Assembly (NCBI RefSeq): GCF_001012825.1
Contig: NZ_LCZJ02000023.1
Location: 193,158 to 257,157, forward strand
Origin: Paenibacillus etheri
GTDB lineage: Bacteria > Bacillota > Bacilli > Paenibacillales > Paenibacillaceae
Length of the DNA: 64,000 nucleotides
Reading direction: 5' to 3'
Shown: in pieces, positions 19,001 through 25,418 of the stretch
Position numbering within the stretch: position 1 is the first letter of the stretch
Layout: each line of letters starts with the position of its first letter
Translations under genes and position numbers: made by a program
The notes under the pieces: generated by a model
Told to the model about the DNA's origin: nothing
The model's database searches: none
What the model saw: only the letters and a program-made list of their open reading frames with translations

Positions 19001-21095
19001 CCCTCAACTGTACGGACAGTGTCTGACCGCCCTGCTCATCCCATACATAAAAGATCAGATGGCTGAAATTTGTTGCATCAAACTCAGGCTGATAGTCGTA
19101 TGGCAGGTTCTTGTCCGGGGATTCCTCGAGTGCCTGTGGCCTGACGACTATGCCATTCACGCCAAGTTTTGACGAATCCTGGGACAGCACAGCCCGAATG
19201 CTAGCAGAGTTGTATGCACTCGCCGACTTCTCCATGCTGAGCGCGGTACTCACCCCGGTACCGGCCGTAATCCCGTACCGTCCGTCCTGCCCTCTCGTCT
19301 CGAAATTCTGATACCAGACCGCTCCGATATTCTGGGTTCCGCTGATGAAGCCGGCCAGTACATCGTCTTCGGCCATGGCAAAATACATATCATCGAGATA
19401 ATACACTCCGGCATTGTAAAATCCGACGTCGACCGATACAATTTTTGTCAGGTCAATCTTCGAGGCACCTTCCAGCGAAAGCTGCATTTTTACCCATTTA
19501 TTCTTGGTCGATTTGGAGGTTCCCCACGTATCCCAGACGCCCCCATTGGCGTCCTTGATGCGGAATTCCACTCCATTGCTGCCCTGGGTGTCCTTCAGAT
19601 AGAAAGCAAGATATGAATAAGCCGACGCATCGAACGTATCACCTTTTTTGGGCTGTACGCTCAAATAACTCCCGGCCGTATAAGGCCAGTCATTTTTGCC
19701 CGTCGTGACCATTACACCGGCCATGCCCGCTGCGTTGGCTATATCACCTGAGGATACGGCGGTGGCAGCGCTGCCTGCGGAGTAGCCGGTTCCGCTCTCG
19801 AAATCATTGAACAAGGCCGTGCGCTCTGGCTCAAAGGCAGGCGAAGCATCCGTTTCGTTCTGGGCCAGATAAAGATCATCGTAGTAGTACACATTACCGT
19901 AACCCCAGTAGGTTCCGAGTTCAATCTGCTGCAGTCTGGTCAAATCAATTTTCGATTTGTCCAACTTTACGGTCATTTTCACCCATTGCTTCGACTCCGT
20001 CTTGACCGCTGCGTTTGTTTCCGTATCCCAGACCCCGCCTTCGGCATCCTTGAATACAACATGAATACTGGATCCGGCTGCCGCTGTCGTATCCTTGACG
20101 TAGAACAACAGATAACTGAAGGGGGAAGCATCCATATACGTCGCACCGGATACGGTCAAGCCGCCCTCAGGTTTAATTCCGGCTCCATAAACGCCGGTGT
20201 TCCAGGCTTCGTTCCGTTCCTTCCCTTCCCCGTCCGTATAGGTATTCTGCACCATTTTAAGACTGCCGGAGCTTGAGGAATAAGCAGCAGCCGCAGTGAC
20301 ACGCTGGGCGACCGTCGCGGTTCCCTGACCTGACAAGCCATAGCTGCCATCACTGCCGGGTTGTTCGAAGCTCTGGTACATGACAGGCGCCGACGGCTCT
20401 ATGCCATCATCCGGATAAGCGGGCGGCAAAGCGGCAGCAGATTTGGCAAAGTACATCTCGTCAAAATAATAGATGTTGCCCCAGCCCCAATACTCGCCCA
20501 GCGAAATGGAGACAATCCGCGAAAAATCGAGTTTTGTCTTATCGAGCGGAATCGAAAGCCTCGTCCACTCATCCTTCACGGACAGCGCCTGGTCCGTATT
20601 GGCATTCCATTCTTTCCCGTCTGCATCCCGGATGACAACATTCGGGTTATGAACATCGGCGTCCAGAATGTAAAAATTTAAATAGTTATAGGCAGAAGCA
20701 TCATAATAGGTTGCTTCTGTAACTGTATCCTTCTGCGGCGATACCGTGAATCCGTAAATATCGGTGTTCCAGGCTCCGCCGCCGGGATTATTGTCGTTCG
20801 TCTGGATCAGGCGCACACTTCCCCGACTTCCGCCTCCCGGTGTCCGGTCTGTAACCGACGCCGTTGATGAGGTGCCGACGGCAGAAATTCCATAGGTCCC
20901 CCCCTCCCCGGCATGCTCAAAGTTCTGATACCACTTGCTGTCTGTCTGCATCTGCGGTGGTGTCTCCTGCGCGTAAGCGATTTCTCGTGCCATTCCCCCG
21001 AACACGACTGGGAACAGCAAAACCAGTGCCATGGCCGCCGCGAAATATTTGTTATGCCCCCGCTTGCACTTTACCGATGTGCTTATGGACTGCAT
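13023..21095 (-). CDS. Giant SLH-anchored multi-enzyme: GH2 + SGNH hydrolase + NodB deacetylase
   Basis: 2690 residues. Signal peptide (cleavage near AYA-Q43), then four repeats of a beta-sandwich carbohydrate-binding-like module (starting near 53, 238, 428 and 591), each opening WYQNFE/MYQSFE-like and ending YYLDEFYF-like. GH2 domain about 795-1400 with acid/base Glu1236 (VSNESG) and nucleophile Glu1324 (IIATEYGYW). Two more repeats of the module (near 1430 and 1598). SGNH esterase about 1773-1960: Ser1780 in VGDSITAG, GTND, Asp1944 and His1947. NodB-type polysaccharide deacetylase about 1985-2200: Asp1992-Asp1993 in MYDDG, His2053 and His2057 in HTVTH. Three SLH repeats from about 2509 to the end attach it to cell-wall polymer. 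It would cut, de-esterify and deacetylate one decorated polysaccharide at the surface. Ribosome site AAAGGAG. Promoter and three operators at 21124-21412. Confidence 0.9.
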   Translation of the reverse strand: MQSISTSVKCKRGHNKYFAAAMALVLLFPVVFGGMAREIAYAQETPPQMQTDSKWYQNFEHAGEGGTYGISAVGTSSTASVTDRTPGGGSRGSVRLIQTNDNNPGGGAWNTDIYGFTVSPQKDTVTEATYYDASAYNYLNFYILDADVHNPNVVIRDADGKEWNANTDQALSVKDEWTRLSIPLDKTKLDFSRIVSISLGEYWGWGNIYYFDEMYFAKSAAALPPAYPDDGIEPSAPVMYQSFEQPGSDGSYGLSGQGTATVAQRVTAAAAYSSSSGSLKMVQNTYTDGEGKERNEAWNTGVYGAGIKPEGGLTVSGATYMDASPFSYLLFYVKDTTAAAGSSIHVVFKDAEGGVWDTETNAAVKTESKQWVKMTVKLDKSKIDLTRLQQIELGTYWGYGNVYYYDDLYLAQNETDASPAFEPERTALFNDFESGTGYSAGSAATAVSSGDIANAAGMAGVMVTTGKNDWPYTAGSYLSVQPKKGDTFDASAYSYLAFYLKDTQGSNGVEFRIKDANGGVWDTWGTSKSTKNKWVKMQLSLEGASKIDLTKIVSVDVGFYNAGVYYLDDMYFAMAEDDVLAGFISGTQNIGAVWYQNFETRGQDGRYGITAGTGVSTALSMEKSASAYNSASIRAVLSQDSSKLGVNGIVVRPQALEESPDKNLPYDYQPEFDATNFSHLIFYVWDEQGGQTLSVQLRDASGKTVDWQTGGTIAGGWNRIVIPLDKGANFQFARLSAVTVTPVKAGIYYLDEFYFGKNESAGFPNAGFTQLVLKDVNGEAMPYSSSLPLGSFEKQQDRTYLSLNGDWKKERTTLDSQLSAAPRDSARTAGLEEEAGGRQEIGYNDSSWTGKTLPLPEDEGVVYESLSGPENKSDKSGYQGGVWYRKHFEVSNSLKGQPAQLTFLGVNYFADVWINGQYAGGHQGGYTPFALDVSGLLNYGGDNVIAVRVDNPKWDTFNNGEILPYATSDWFNYTGILRDAYVEFMPETYVVRSDVRTLDTDGQLSVRTFLNHTGKTLKQVQLSYTVYEAEIGEGNQLSEYAQDLTGTEAVAAQGSTFTVPVNGQAVQTIEVKVPEPKLWSPSEPNLYILKVEQKTGGAVTDTFYTQFGIRTLEAEGVQLKLNGELAPFLTGVGYTEDSSDKGPSLDNATRYSDLLKIREELKANFVRTGHFPHSLPTYQYADRIGLAIWQEIPAYWFSGEAFDLQRQRGQAKQMMEEMIFSNYNRPSVWFDGVSNESGGQLERVNFIQELRDAAHAIDGTRLVGQSAVANPYKGVSDHSHSPADIIGMTMYFGAFYGANTDLETQEEIEDIHALHPGKPIIATEYGYWSGDETASDTRQTALFSGTFNAFARTATRAEDGTPNPGGLLSGAAWWTAYNWYTNITGMQTMGLYHMDRTTPKQVKDILAERYNRYNRISAGTQPQPAGISTWFQSFESGRGYLSSSAQLQLESAADSAAGNGTKSLKITAGSGADGTYAAFVPQGGAINSDLTGYNYLNFYAKDSVGDRPLSITLVDAEGRSWTTETEGKTVKDAWTRLSIPLLKAQGVPLSGRKLNTLAITQIRIGMNASEQLGVDNFFAATYKTGAEPASYPVGASGWFQSFEETDVQVGQGVNAVAAVDRTFGVNPEGMGSVKLEVTGDGGSPGADKQSVIIKPQGGAASIDASSFNYLAFYVKDMQGSNTVHVTFVDTDGTVSVNNWTDVGSVKGQWTKVFLPLMKTSADISRLKEIRLSEWNPGTYYFDDLYFAEYPSDEIPATYTEKIPEKNRPEGQIKVAAVGDSITAGAGLKYAGVTSYPAQLQSLLGSNFAVKNFGVSGRTLLKDGDDPYWNEAAFAASQTYAPDVVVIQLGTNDTKSWNWKEGQNQFLSNYKELIQLYQALPSHPKVFVNLPPAVFNDDPNQAYGIVNSVLQNGVIPLIRQAAEATGATLIDVNAATAGSRSDFPDKIHPNPKGAWTLADTVAKAIRGTLYSIGDTEVTTWKDGKAGAYSIMYDDGIYKSVLRFAGLHEKYSLKGTLALISGWIDDGYNDTGASTGTWDQWKALLDKGIFDIASHTVTHRNLTTLSASNVSSEFKDSVARIKEKTGYKPESLALPYNTSNAAVAAEAAKYFVAARQGGNNAGNASSTEQYYNLSSTMVESTTTAVQLDEWTDFGIAKGNWLILTGHGNDGEGWSSPPLSLYDNHYGYVAQRIDALWNGTFAEVGKYLRERQNATVKATKTASGAIEVKLESALDPAIYNEPLTLRTKVPAEWSEVTLTRGATSYNLKPVREGEGAFVYYEAVPGTQLLVISKKGTSVTSPDTGTGTPASSVSAGATDGAKSVLAPGTAELAKALAAAPADTNGVRTLTFKAGSAAGKTIFELQLPASYLASMKQVRIQFITPAGSLLLPGDMFAGMAKEAKQIAVSVKLADLSGADEDVKQAVGSRPAVELGAAVDGNPVSWQNNLATVTFRTPYQLSSAEALNPSQLTFWQIGKDGNGQPVVSGRYDSIGGEMLFTTHHFSRYAVVSVAKSFSDLGRYGWAQAAVEALASKGAIRGVSQHSYSPAQTINRADAVVMIMRLFDLRAQASHSFTDIAQADYYYEDVNAARTLGIVRGSGSGEFRPEQPVTRQEMMMMLDSAMLAAGKERSVVSGEALPEFRDASQVSAYARESVARAVSAGLFKGYNGYLQPVSPITRAEAAVTLYRLYGIMY

Positions 21096-21123
21096 TACAT
21101 GACTCCTTTCGACTCTCTTTATT

Positions 21124-21137
21124 TGAAATCGATTTCA
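21124..21137. promoter_or_regulatory. LacI operator copy, leader-proximal
   Basis: Perfect TGAAATCGATTTCA, about 29 nt before the start codon of the giant gene, inside its leader RNA region. Confidence 0.65.
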
Positions 21138-21253
21138 TTTTTAGATAAAAAAAGAAAACAGAATTATGTTTCATTCCTTCCTCTTTCAAATATATAAAAT
21201 AGTTTGATCGAATAAGGCATCCAATGCAATATGACTCATTCTTATATCATTCT

Positions 21254-21267
21254 TGAAATCGATTTCA
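21254..21267. promoter_or_regulatory. LacI operator copy, mid-leader
   Basis: Second perfect copy, exactly 130 bp from the first. It also lies downstream of the promoter. Confidence 0.65.
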
Positions 21268-21363
21268 TTTTCAAATAAAAAAAAGAAATCCTCCCTTCCA
21301 CTTCCTTCCATCACTTCCCAACTCTCTAACCCGTATAACAGGTTGAAGCGAATAAGCAATAAT

Positions 21364-21377
21364 TGTAATCGATTTCA
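21364..21377. promoter_or_regulatory. LacI operator copy at the transcription start
   Basis: TGTAATCGATTTCA, one change from the palindrome. It begins about 6 nt downstream of the -10 box, so bound repressor would cover the start point. Confidence 0.65.
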
Positions 21378-21382
21378 AATCT

Positions 21383-21412
21383 ATTATAAGAATGCTCCAA
21401 TAAAAATGTCAA
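21383..21412 (-). promoter_or_regulatory. Strong sigma-A promoter of the giant gene
   Basis: Minus strand: -35 TTGACA (21412-21407), 18-nt spacer, -10 TATAAT (21388-21383). The implied leader is about 280 nt long and carries two further operators. Confidence 0.85.
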
Positions 21413-21509
21413 CGCTTTCTTTGATATTTTCATACTTACACTTTTCAAGCCAAGTGTATCGTTAGATCTGGTTCTCCTCTTCACTCATTGGTAAACTATT
21501 ATCTCCATG

Positions 21510-21547
21510 ATATCGTCTTCTATAAACCAGAAGACGATATTTTTTAT
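21510..21547 (+). terminator. Orphan terminator facing right
   Basis: Perfect 11-bp stem ATATCGTCTTC / GAAGACGATAT with a 9-nt loop and a TTTTTT tail on the plus strand. No plus-strand gene lies between here and the divergent promoter at 21412, so it may end a short untranslated transcript. Confidence 0.7.
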
Positions 21548-21737
21548 TCTCTTACGATCAGCTTCCTATATGAAATTCCAATATTTACACCCGGAGTAAT
21601 GGACTACTTTCGGCAACTTCTTTTAGCACTGAGTTATTCTTCGTTTTATAGTTCTGAAAAATCTAAGCATTATCGAAATCAGCTTTATCTACAGACGAAC
21701 AGCGATTTGATTTTGTTCAGAATCTAGCACAGAACCC

Positions 21738-21812
21738 AACCACGACTATCACCCCGGCGCAAGTTCGCGCCATACAATGCACTGGTAGCTTGCCTTCGTG
21801 ATATCGATGGAT
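21738..21812 (+). pseudogene. Decayed 3' end of a beta/gamma-crystallin-like gene
   Basis: The plus frame reads TPAQVRAIQCTGSLPS, stop, YRWI, stop. This aligns without gaps to the C-terminus of the protein at 2516-2887 (TLEQIRNIRRTGNLPS, G, YRLI, stop); the conserved Gly codon GGA has become TGA. DNA identity is also clear in the last 25 nt (CTTNCCTTC...GATATCG...GATCTAA). Upstream, 21640-21727 gives only weakly similar pieces in another frame. A terminator follows, as in the intact gene. Reading: remnant of a second copy whose body is lost. Confidence 0.65.
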
Positions 21813-21821
21813 CTAATCACT

Positions 21822-21866
21822 TGAGGACACAGTTTAAGCTATAAGCTACAGATGCGTCCTCATTTA
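21822..21866 (+). terminator. Terminator after the crystallin-like remnant
   Basis: TGAGGAC pairs with GTCCTCA and a T-rich tail follows. It occupies the same place as the terminator behind the intact crystallin-like gene. Confidence 0.6.
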
Positions 21867-21916
21867 TTTTCCGCTATAATGACTCCATACATATTATATA
21901 GAAAGAAGGAATCTTT

Positions 21917-22753
21917 ATGGAACCAATCGTTTCTACCCGATGGCTGCTTGCTCGGTTATACGAACCTGAACTGGTTATAGTCGATTGCCGTTTTTTACTC
22001 ACGGATCCGGAAGCTGGACGCAAAGCCTATACAGAAGATCATATTCCCGGCGCAATCTATCTACATCTGGAAGAACAACTCTCAGCTCCAGTAGGCGAAC
22101 ACGGGGGACGCCACCCACTGCCTGAAATTTCAAAGTTAACCGCTGCACTTAGTAAGGTTGGCATTAATAGAGACAGTATTGTCGTTGCTTATGATGATCA
22201 AGGCGGAGCCAACGCTTCCCGTCTATGGTGGATGCTTCGTTATTTAGGGCATGAACGTGCGTTTGTAATGGACGAAGGATACTCTTCATGGAAAAATACC
22301 TCCTTCCCAGTGAGTGATCACCAAGCCGTACGAATTCCGAGTCATTATGAAGCTGATGTTCAGAAGGACATGCTTGTAAGCATGGAAGATGTGCAAAACG
22401 TGGTTAACGACGGTAGTGCGTTGTTGATCGATTCACGGGAATCCCGCCGCTATAAAGGACTTGAAGAACCCATTGATCCTAAGGCAGGTCATATTCCCGG
22501 AGCTATCAATAAGTTCTGGAAGGAAGTTCTCGATGATCAAGGACGCTGGAAATCAACTGAGGTGCTGAAAGAGCATTATGAGGGAATTGATCCTGAGCAA
22601 GAGATTATCGTCTACTGCGGTTCAGGTGTAAGCGCCTGCCCGAATGTGCTCTCGCTTAGAAAAGCCGGATATAAGAATGTGAAGCTGTATGCGGGTAGTT
22701 GGAGTGACTGGATTTCGTATGAGGAGAATCCGGTGGCGACGGGGGAAGAGTAA
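21917..22753 (+). CDS. Sulfurtransferase with two rhodanese domains
   Basis: 278 residues: an inactive N-terminal rhodanese domain (about 5-125) and a catalytic C-terminal domain (about 150-275) with the persulfide-forming Cys234 in the loop CGSGVSAC. CRFLLTDPEAGRKAY and HIPGAIYLH are typical of thiosulfate/3-mercaptopyruvate sulfurtransferases. It moves sulfane sulfur from thiosulfate or mercaptopyruvate to cyanide or thiol acceptors in the cytosol. GAAAGAAGGA precedes the ATG. The last 43 nt of common sequence (22697-22739) recur at 24600-24642, where the frame ends differently (VAIVEE versus VATGEE), so the 3' end of this gene has been exchanged or duplicated. Confidence 0.92.
   Translation: MEPIVSTRWLLARLYEPELVIVDCRFLLTDPEAGRKAYTEDHIPGAIYLHLEEQLSAPVGEHGGRHPLPEISKLTAALSKVGINRDSIVVAYDDQGGANASRLWWMLRYLGHERAFVMDEGYSSWKNTSFPVSDHQAVRIPSHYEADVQKDMLVSMEDVQNVVNDGSALLIDSRESRRYKGLEEPIDPKAGHIPGAINKFWKEVLDDQGRWKSTEVLKEHYEGIDPEQEIIVYCGSGVSACPNVLSLRKAGYKNVKLYAGSWSDWISYEENPVATGEE
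22697..22739. repeat. 43-bp direct repeat, left copy (candidate attL)
   Basis: Identical to 24600-24642. It encodes SWSDWISYEENPVA near the end of the rhodanese gene. The two copies bracket 1.86 kb that contains a broken tyrosine recombinase gene, as expected of attachment sites in the 3' end of a host gene. Confidence 0.75.
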
Positions 22754-22790
22754 GAGCTGCGAAGCCGTTCCGGACACGGGCTTGTGGGTT

Positions 22791-22820
22791 GTGACAGGTT
22801 ATGGACAAGTAACCTGTTAC
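22791..22820 (+). terminator. Hairpin after the rhodanese gene
   Basis: GTGACAGGTTA pairs with TAACCTGTTAC (one G-T). A C/T-rich tail follows, so it is probably a terminator for the rhodanese transcript. Confidence 0.5.
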
Positions 22821-22839
22821 AGTCCTCTTTTGGTTGTTC

Positions 22840-22858
22840 TGCAAACAGCTTGCAAACA
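22840..22858. repeat. Paired TGCAAAC motif, copy 1
   Basis: TGCAAAC occurs twice with an 11-nt period, followed by AAGAA. Related pairs lie at 24269, 26378 and 30281, all in non-coding DNA of the accessory strip. Confidence 0.4.
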
Positions 22859-22984
22859 AGAAGTCAGAGCTTGGGGTTCATGGGGTTAACCTAGTTCTGT
22901 GGCTCACCCCTTGGTGTGTTGGTTCTTCCCATTTGTTTTGTTCTTTTAAAATTTAAATATTTACTGTACCCCCTGACCCCCTTG

Positions 22985-23323
22985 TAAGCCGTAGCCTTTC
23001 AGAGCGACTGGGGATAAACCTTTTGCGTTGTAGTGGGCTTGCAACGTGGGTTGTCCATTGTACAGAGTCTGTTCGGTCAACATGTGCTGTAAGTACTGGC
23101 GAAAGGTGGTCGGCGGTCAGTTCTTCTAGCTTGAGCGTCGGGTAACGTTCTGTCAGCCAGCGTTTCAGGTAGCGTTAGTGGCTTTTGTGGTCGTTTATCG
23201 ACCGTGGCTTCAAACCTTCTGTTTGTTTGGCTCGTAGAAAACGTTGAAGTAGTAGTCAAGCGAATGATGCAAGTTAACCGCAGTGGAAGTCAATCGTTCA
23301 CGTATTGCTGTGGATAGTATCAA
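22985..23323 (-). pseudogene. Broken tyrosine recombinase / integrase gene
   Basis: Minus strand. GAGGAGC followed by TTG at 23323 starts a frame of 37 codons (ILSTAIRERLTSTAVNLHHS and onward), cut by TGA. Further on, one frame reads YLKRWLTERYPTLKLEELT, then a one-base shift leads to RQYLQHMLTEQTLYNGQPTL and YNAKGLSPVAL. This order is that of the N-terminal core-binding (SAM-like) domain of tyrosine recombinases; KGLSPVT is a common block at the end of that domain. No catalytic domain with the Arg/His/Tyr residues follows; the reading dissolves near 22985. Hence a 5' fragment with at least one frameshift. Confidence 0.6.
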
Positions 23324-23512
23324 ATGAATCGCTCCTCTCAAAATGGGTGCAAAAATCCGCCAAAGCTATGGCGGCAACGTACTAGTTCATATATAATAAT
23401 TATAAAATCTGGAAATCCAAGCGGACAAGCCATACATAATTTATTCAGTCAATCCACACTGCGCTAAGGGCAGCAATCTTCAACAAACGTCACAAGAGGA
23501 GGTGTTGATTCC

Positions 23513-24196
23513 ATGGACTTGGAAGAACAAAGGGTTTGGAGTGAGAATCTTAAGGCTTTAAATGAAATGATGTTAAATCCCCAAGAACATGCCCAAGCCG
23601 TTCAATCATTTCTTTCTCTGCATGCTTGGTTACATTCTTCATCCGTTGGGAATTTATCCGAACTAACATTACATGATGCCGTAATAAAAAAATTGGACGA
23701 ACAAACCTTCAGAAAGTACCCAGTGAACCTTTCGGATACGAAAAACTCGATTGCATGGCATCTTTGGCATAGTGCCCGACTTGAGGATATGGCCATGAGT
23801 ATTCTAGTTGCGGATGATCAACAAGCTCTTTATTCTGGAAATTGGTTCGAAAAAATGAATACTAGATTTACTCACTCTGGTAATGAGATGAGTGAAGAAG
23901 AAATTGCCGAGTTAAGTTCAAGTATAAATTTCGAATCATTATTGGCTTACAAAACTGTCGTTGGTAAGCAAACAAGACAAATCATATCGATGTTGAAGCC
24001 AGGACAATTTGTAGACAAGGTTGAACAAAGCAGAATCAAACGATTGTTCGATGAAAATGCTGTTACTCAAAAGGCAAGTAGTCTAGCAGATTACTGGAGT
24101 AAAAGAAATATAGCTTGGCTAGTACTGATGCCTGCAACAGAACATATCTTTATACACTTGAAAAAATGCATCCATATAAAGGAAGAACTTAATTGA
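23513..24196 (+). CDS. DinB-like (damage-inducible fold) protein
   Basis: 227 residues. SIAWHLWHSARLEDMAM and a C-terminal PATEHIFIHL supply the spaced histidines of the DinB/YfiT four-helix-bundle superfamily, whose members bind a metal ion and often act as thiol-dependent transferases. Ribosome site AGAGGAGG with the ATG 10 nt downstream. Length is somewhat above the usual 150-170 residues, with an extended N-terminal helix and a middle insert. It is the only intact gene between the two 43-bp repeats (22697 and 24600), so it looks like cargo of the decayed element. Function within the superfamily cannot be fixed. Confidence 0.7.
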   Translation: MDLEEQRVWSENLKALNEMMLNPQEHAQAVQSFLSLHAWLHSSSVGNLSELTLHDAVIKKLDEQTFRKYPVNLSDTKNSIAWHLWHSARLEDMAMSILVADDQQALYSGNWFEKMNTRFTHSGNEMSEEEIAELSSSINFESLLAYKTVVGKQTRQIISMLKPGQFVDKVEQSRIKRLFDENAVTQKASSLADYWSKRNIAWLVLMPATEHIFIHLKKCIHIKEELN

Positions 24197-24267
24197 CCAA
24201 TGAAGAAGTCACTCCAAAGAGCAGAAGTGACATTGTTAGTGAGAAACGATAAATCAATGTGAAGACT

Positions 24268-24291
24268 TGCAAACAACAGGCTGCAAACAAC
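24268..24291. repeat. Paired TGCAAAC motif, copy 2
   Basis: TTGCAAACAACAGG followed by CTGCAAACAACAA, with a 14-nt period, 70 nt after the DinB-like gene. Confidence 0.4.
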
Positions 24292-24599
24292 AACGTTGCG
24301 GCCTGTTCTTGTCCCATCCACACCTTCCGGGTGCTACTTTACTTCGCATAGCTTTCCTTGGCGTTCCTTTTACCTCACTAGATTACCTTGGGTTACCTTG
24401 CCTTGGCATTGACCCCACTACTGTACAAGCCCCGTCGGTTATGAGCTTTTTGCTCCCTAAGTCCTCCTAAGCGTAGCCAAGGTGGCTCGTTGCACATGTT
24501 CGTTGGTATATCTTCCAAGGCATTCCCACCGCGCTTCTCCGAACCCCTACCTTTTGGTGTTGGAACCCTCTGAATATGGGGTTTTGTGGGGGGATAAGA

Positions 24600-24642
24600 A
24601 GTTGGAGTGACTGGATTTCGTATGAGGAGAATCCGGTGGCGA
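24600..24642. repeat. 43-bp direct repeat, right copy (candidate attR)
   Basis: Perfect copy of 22697-22739. Similarity to the rhodanese gene begins abruptly at 24600; the preceding 130 nt do not resemble that gene. After the repeat the frame runs IVEE and stops, giving the displaced original end of the rhodanese gene. Confidence 0.75.
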
Positions 24643-24729
24643 TAGTAGAAGAATAGAATAAAGAACCTGCGGCGCGGATTCTTGTGATTCCCTGGAAATC
24701 AGAGGCCCGATTTACCATACTGGAAAAAT

Positions 24730-25400
24730 ATTGTATTCGATTTTTCCATTGTATTCGGTTTTTCGCATAGATCTGCCTTCTCTACGTTACCGGTGGCACA
24801 TTGTATTCGATTTTTCGCATACATTTGGCTCGTTTACCTACCGTCGGCACATTGTATTCGGTTTTTCGCATACATCTGCTCGTTTACATTACCGGTGGCA
24901 CATTGTGTTCGGTTTTCCGCATACATTTGGCTCGTTTACGTTACCGACGACATATTGTATTCGATTTTTCGCATACATTTGGCTCGTTTGGCTCGTTCAG
25001 CCTGCCGGTGGCACATTGTATTCGGTTTTTCGCATACATTTGCCTCGTTTACGTTACCGTCGGCACATTGTATTCGGTTTTTCGCATACATTTGGCTCGT
25101 TTAGCTTGCCGGCGGCACATTGTATTCGATTTTTCGCATACATTTGCCTCGTTTACGTTACCGGCGGCACATTGTATCCGGTTTTTCGCATACATTTGGC
25201 TCGTTCAGCTTGCCGGCGATACATTGTAATCGGCTTTCCGCATACATTTGGCTCGTTTACCTACCGTCGGCACATTGTATTCGATTTTTCGCATACACAT
25301 GTCTCCTTCACCTTCCCGGTGGCACATTGTATTCGATTTTTCGCATACACATGCCTCCTTCAATCGGCGGCACATTGTGTTCGGTTTTTCATTCACATTC
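24730..25400. repeat. Tandem array of about 14 hairpin-forming repeats (about 51 bp each)
   Basis: Units share a core CACATTGTATTCG, then (A/G)TTTTT, then CGCATACATTTGGCTCGTT, followed by about 13 nt that vary (for example TACGTTACCGGTGG, TAGCTTGCCGGCGG). GTATTCG and CGCATAC can pair around the T loop with one mismatch. Most units are near 51 bp; one is longer because TTGGCTCG is doubled, and the end units are degenerate. Since 51 is a multiple of three and lacks stops, all plus frames stay open, but the reading is periodic and not protein-like. Array edges: the displaced rhodanese 3' end on the left, the 3' end of the nuclease-like gene on the right. The same family recurs inverted at 63766-64000. 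Confidence 0.9.
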
Positions 25401-25418
25401 TCACGACGGCTTTCATCT

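Larger units (their letters stand above)
22697..24642. mobile_element. Decayed integrative element in the 3' end of the rhodanese gene
   Basis: The segment is bounded by a perfect 43-bp direct repeat. The left copy keeps the rhodanese frame open with a new stop; the right copy is the detached old 3' end with its own stop. Just inside the left end lies a frameshifted tyrosine-recombinase gene reading toward that end; a DinB-like cargo gene lies in the middle. Composition of the non-coding parts differs from the neighbours. Alternative: duplication of the rhodanese gene followed by deletion, but no rhodanese sequence precedes the right copy. Confidence 0.6.

Noticed and set aside
13023-21095. 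Many plus-strand open frames opposite the giant gene
   Set aside because: They lie antisense to a clear multi-domain protein, lack ribosome sites and show no domain pattern.
24467-24718. 83-codon minus-strand frame over the right 43-bp repeat
   Set aside because: It is antisense to the displaced rhodanese end and has no ribosome site or domain.
24730-25400. CRISPR array
   Set aside because: The variable parts are short variants of one linker, not unique spacers, and no cas gene is present.
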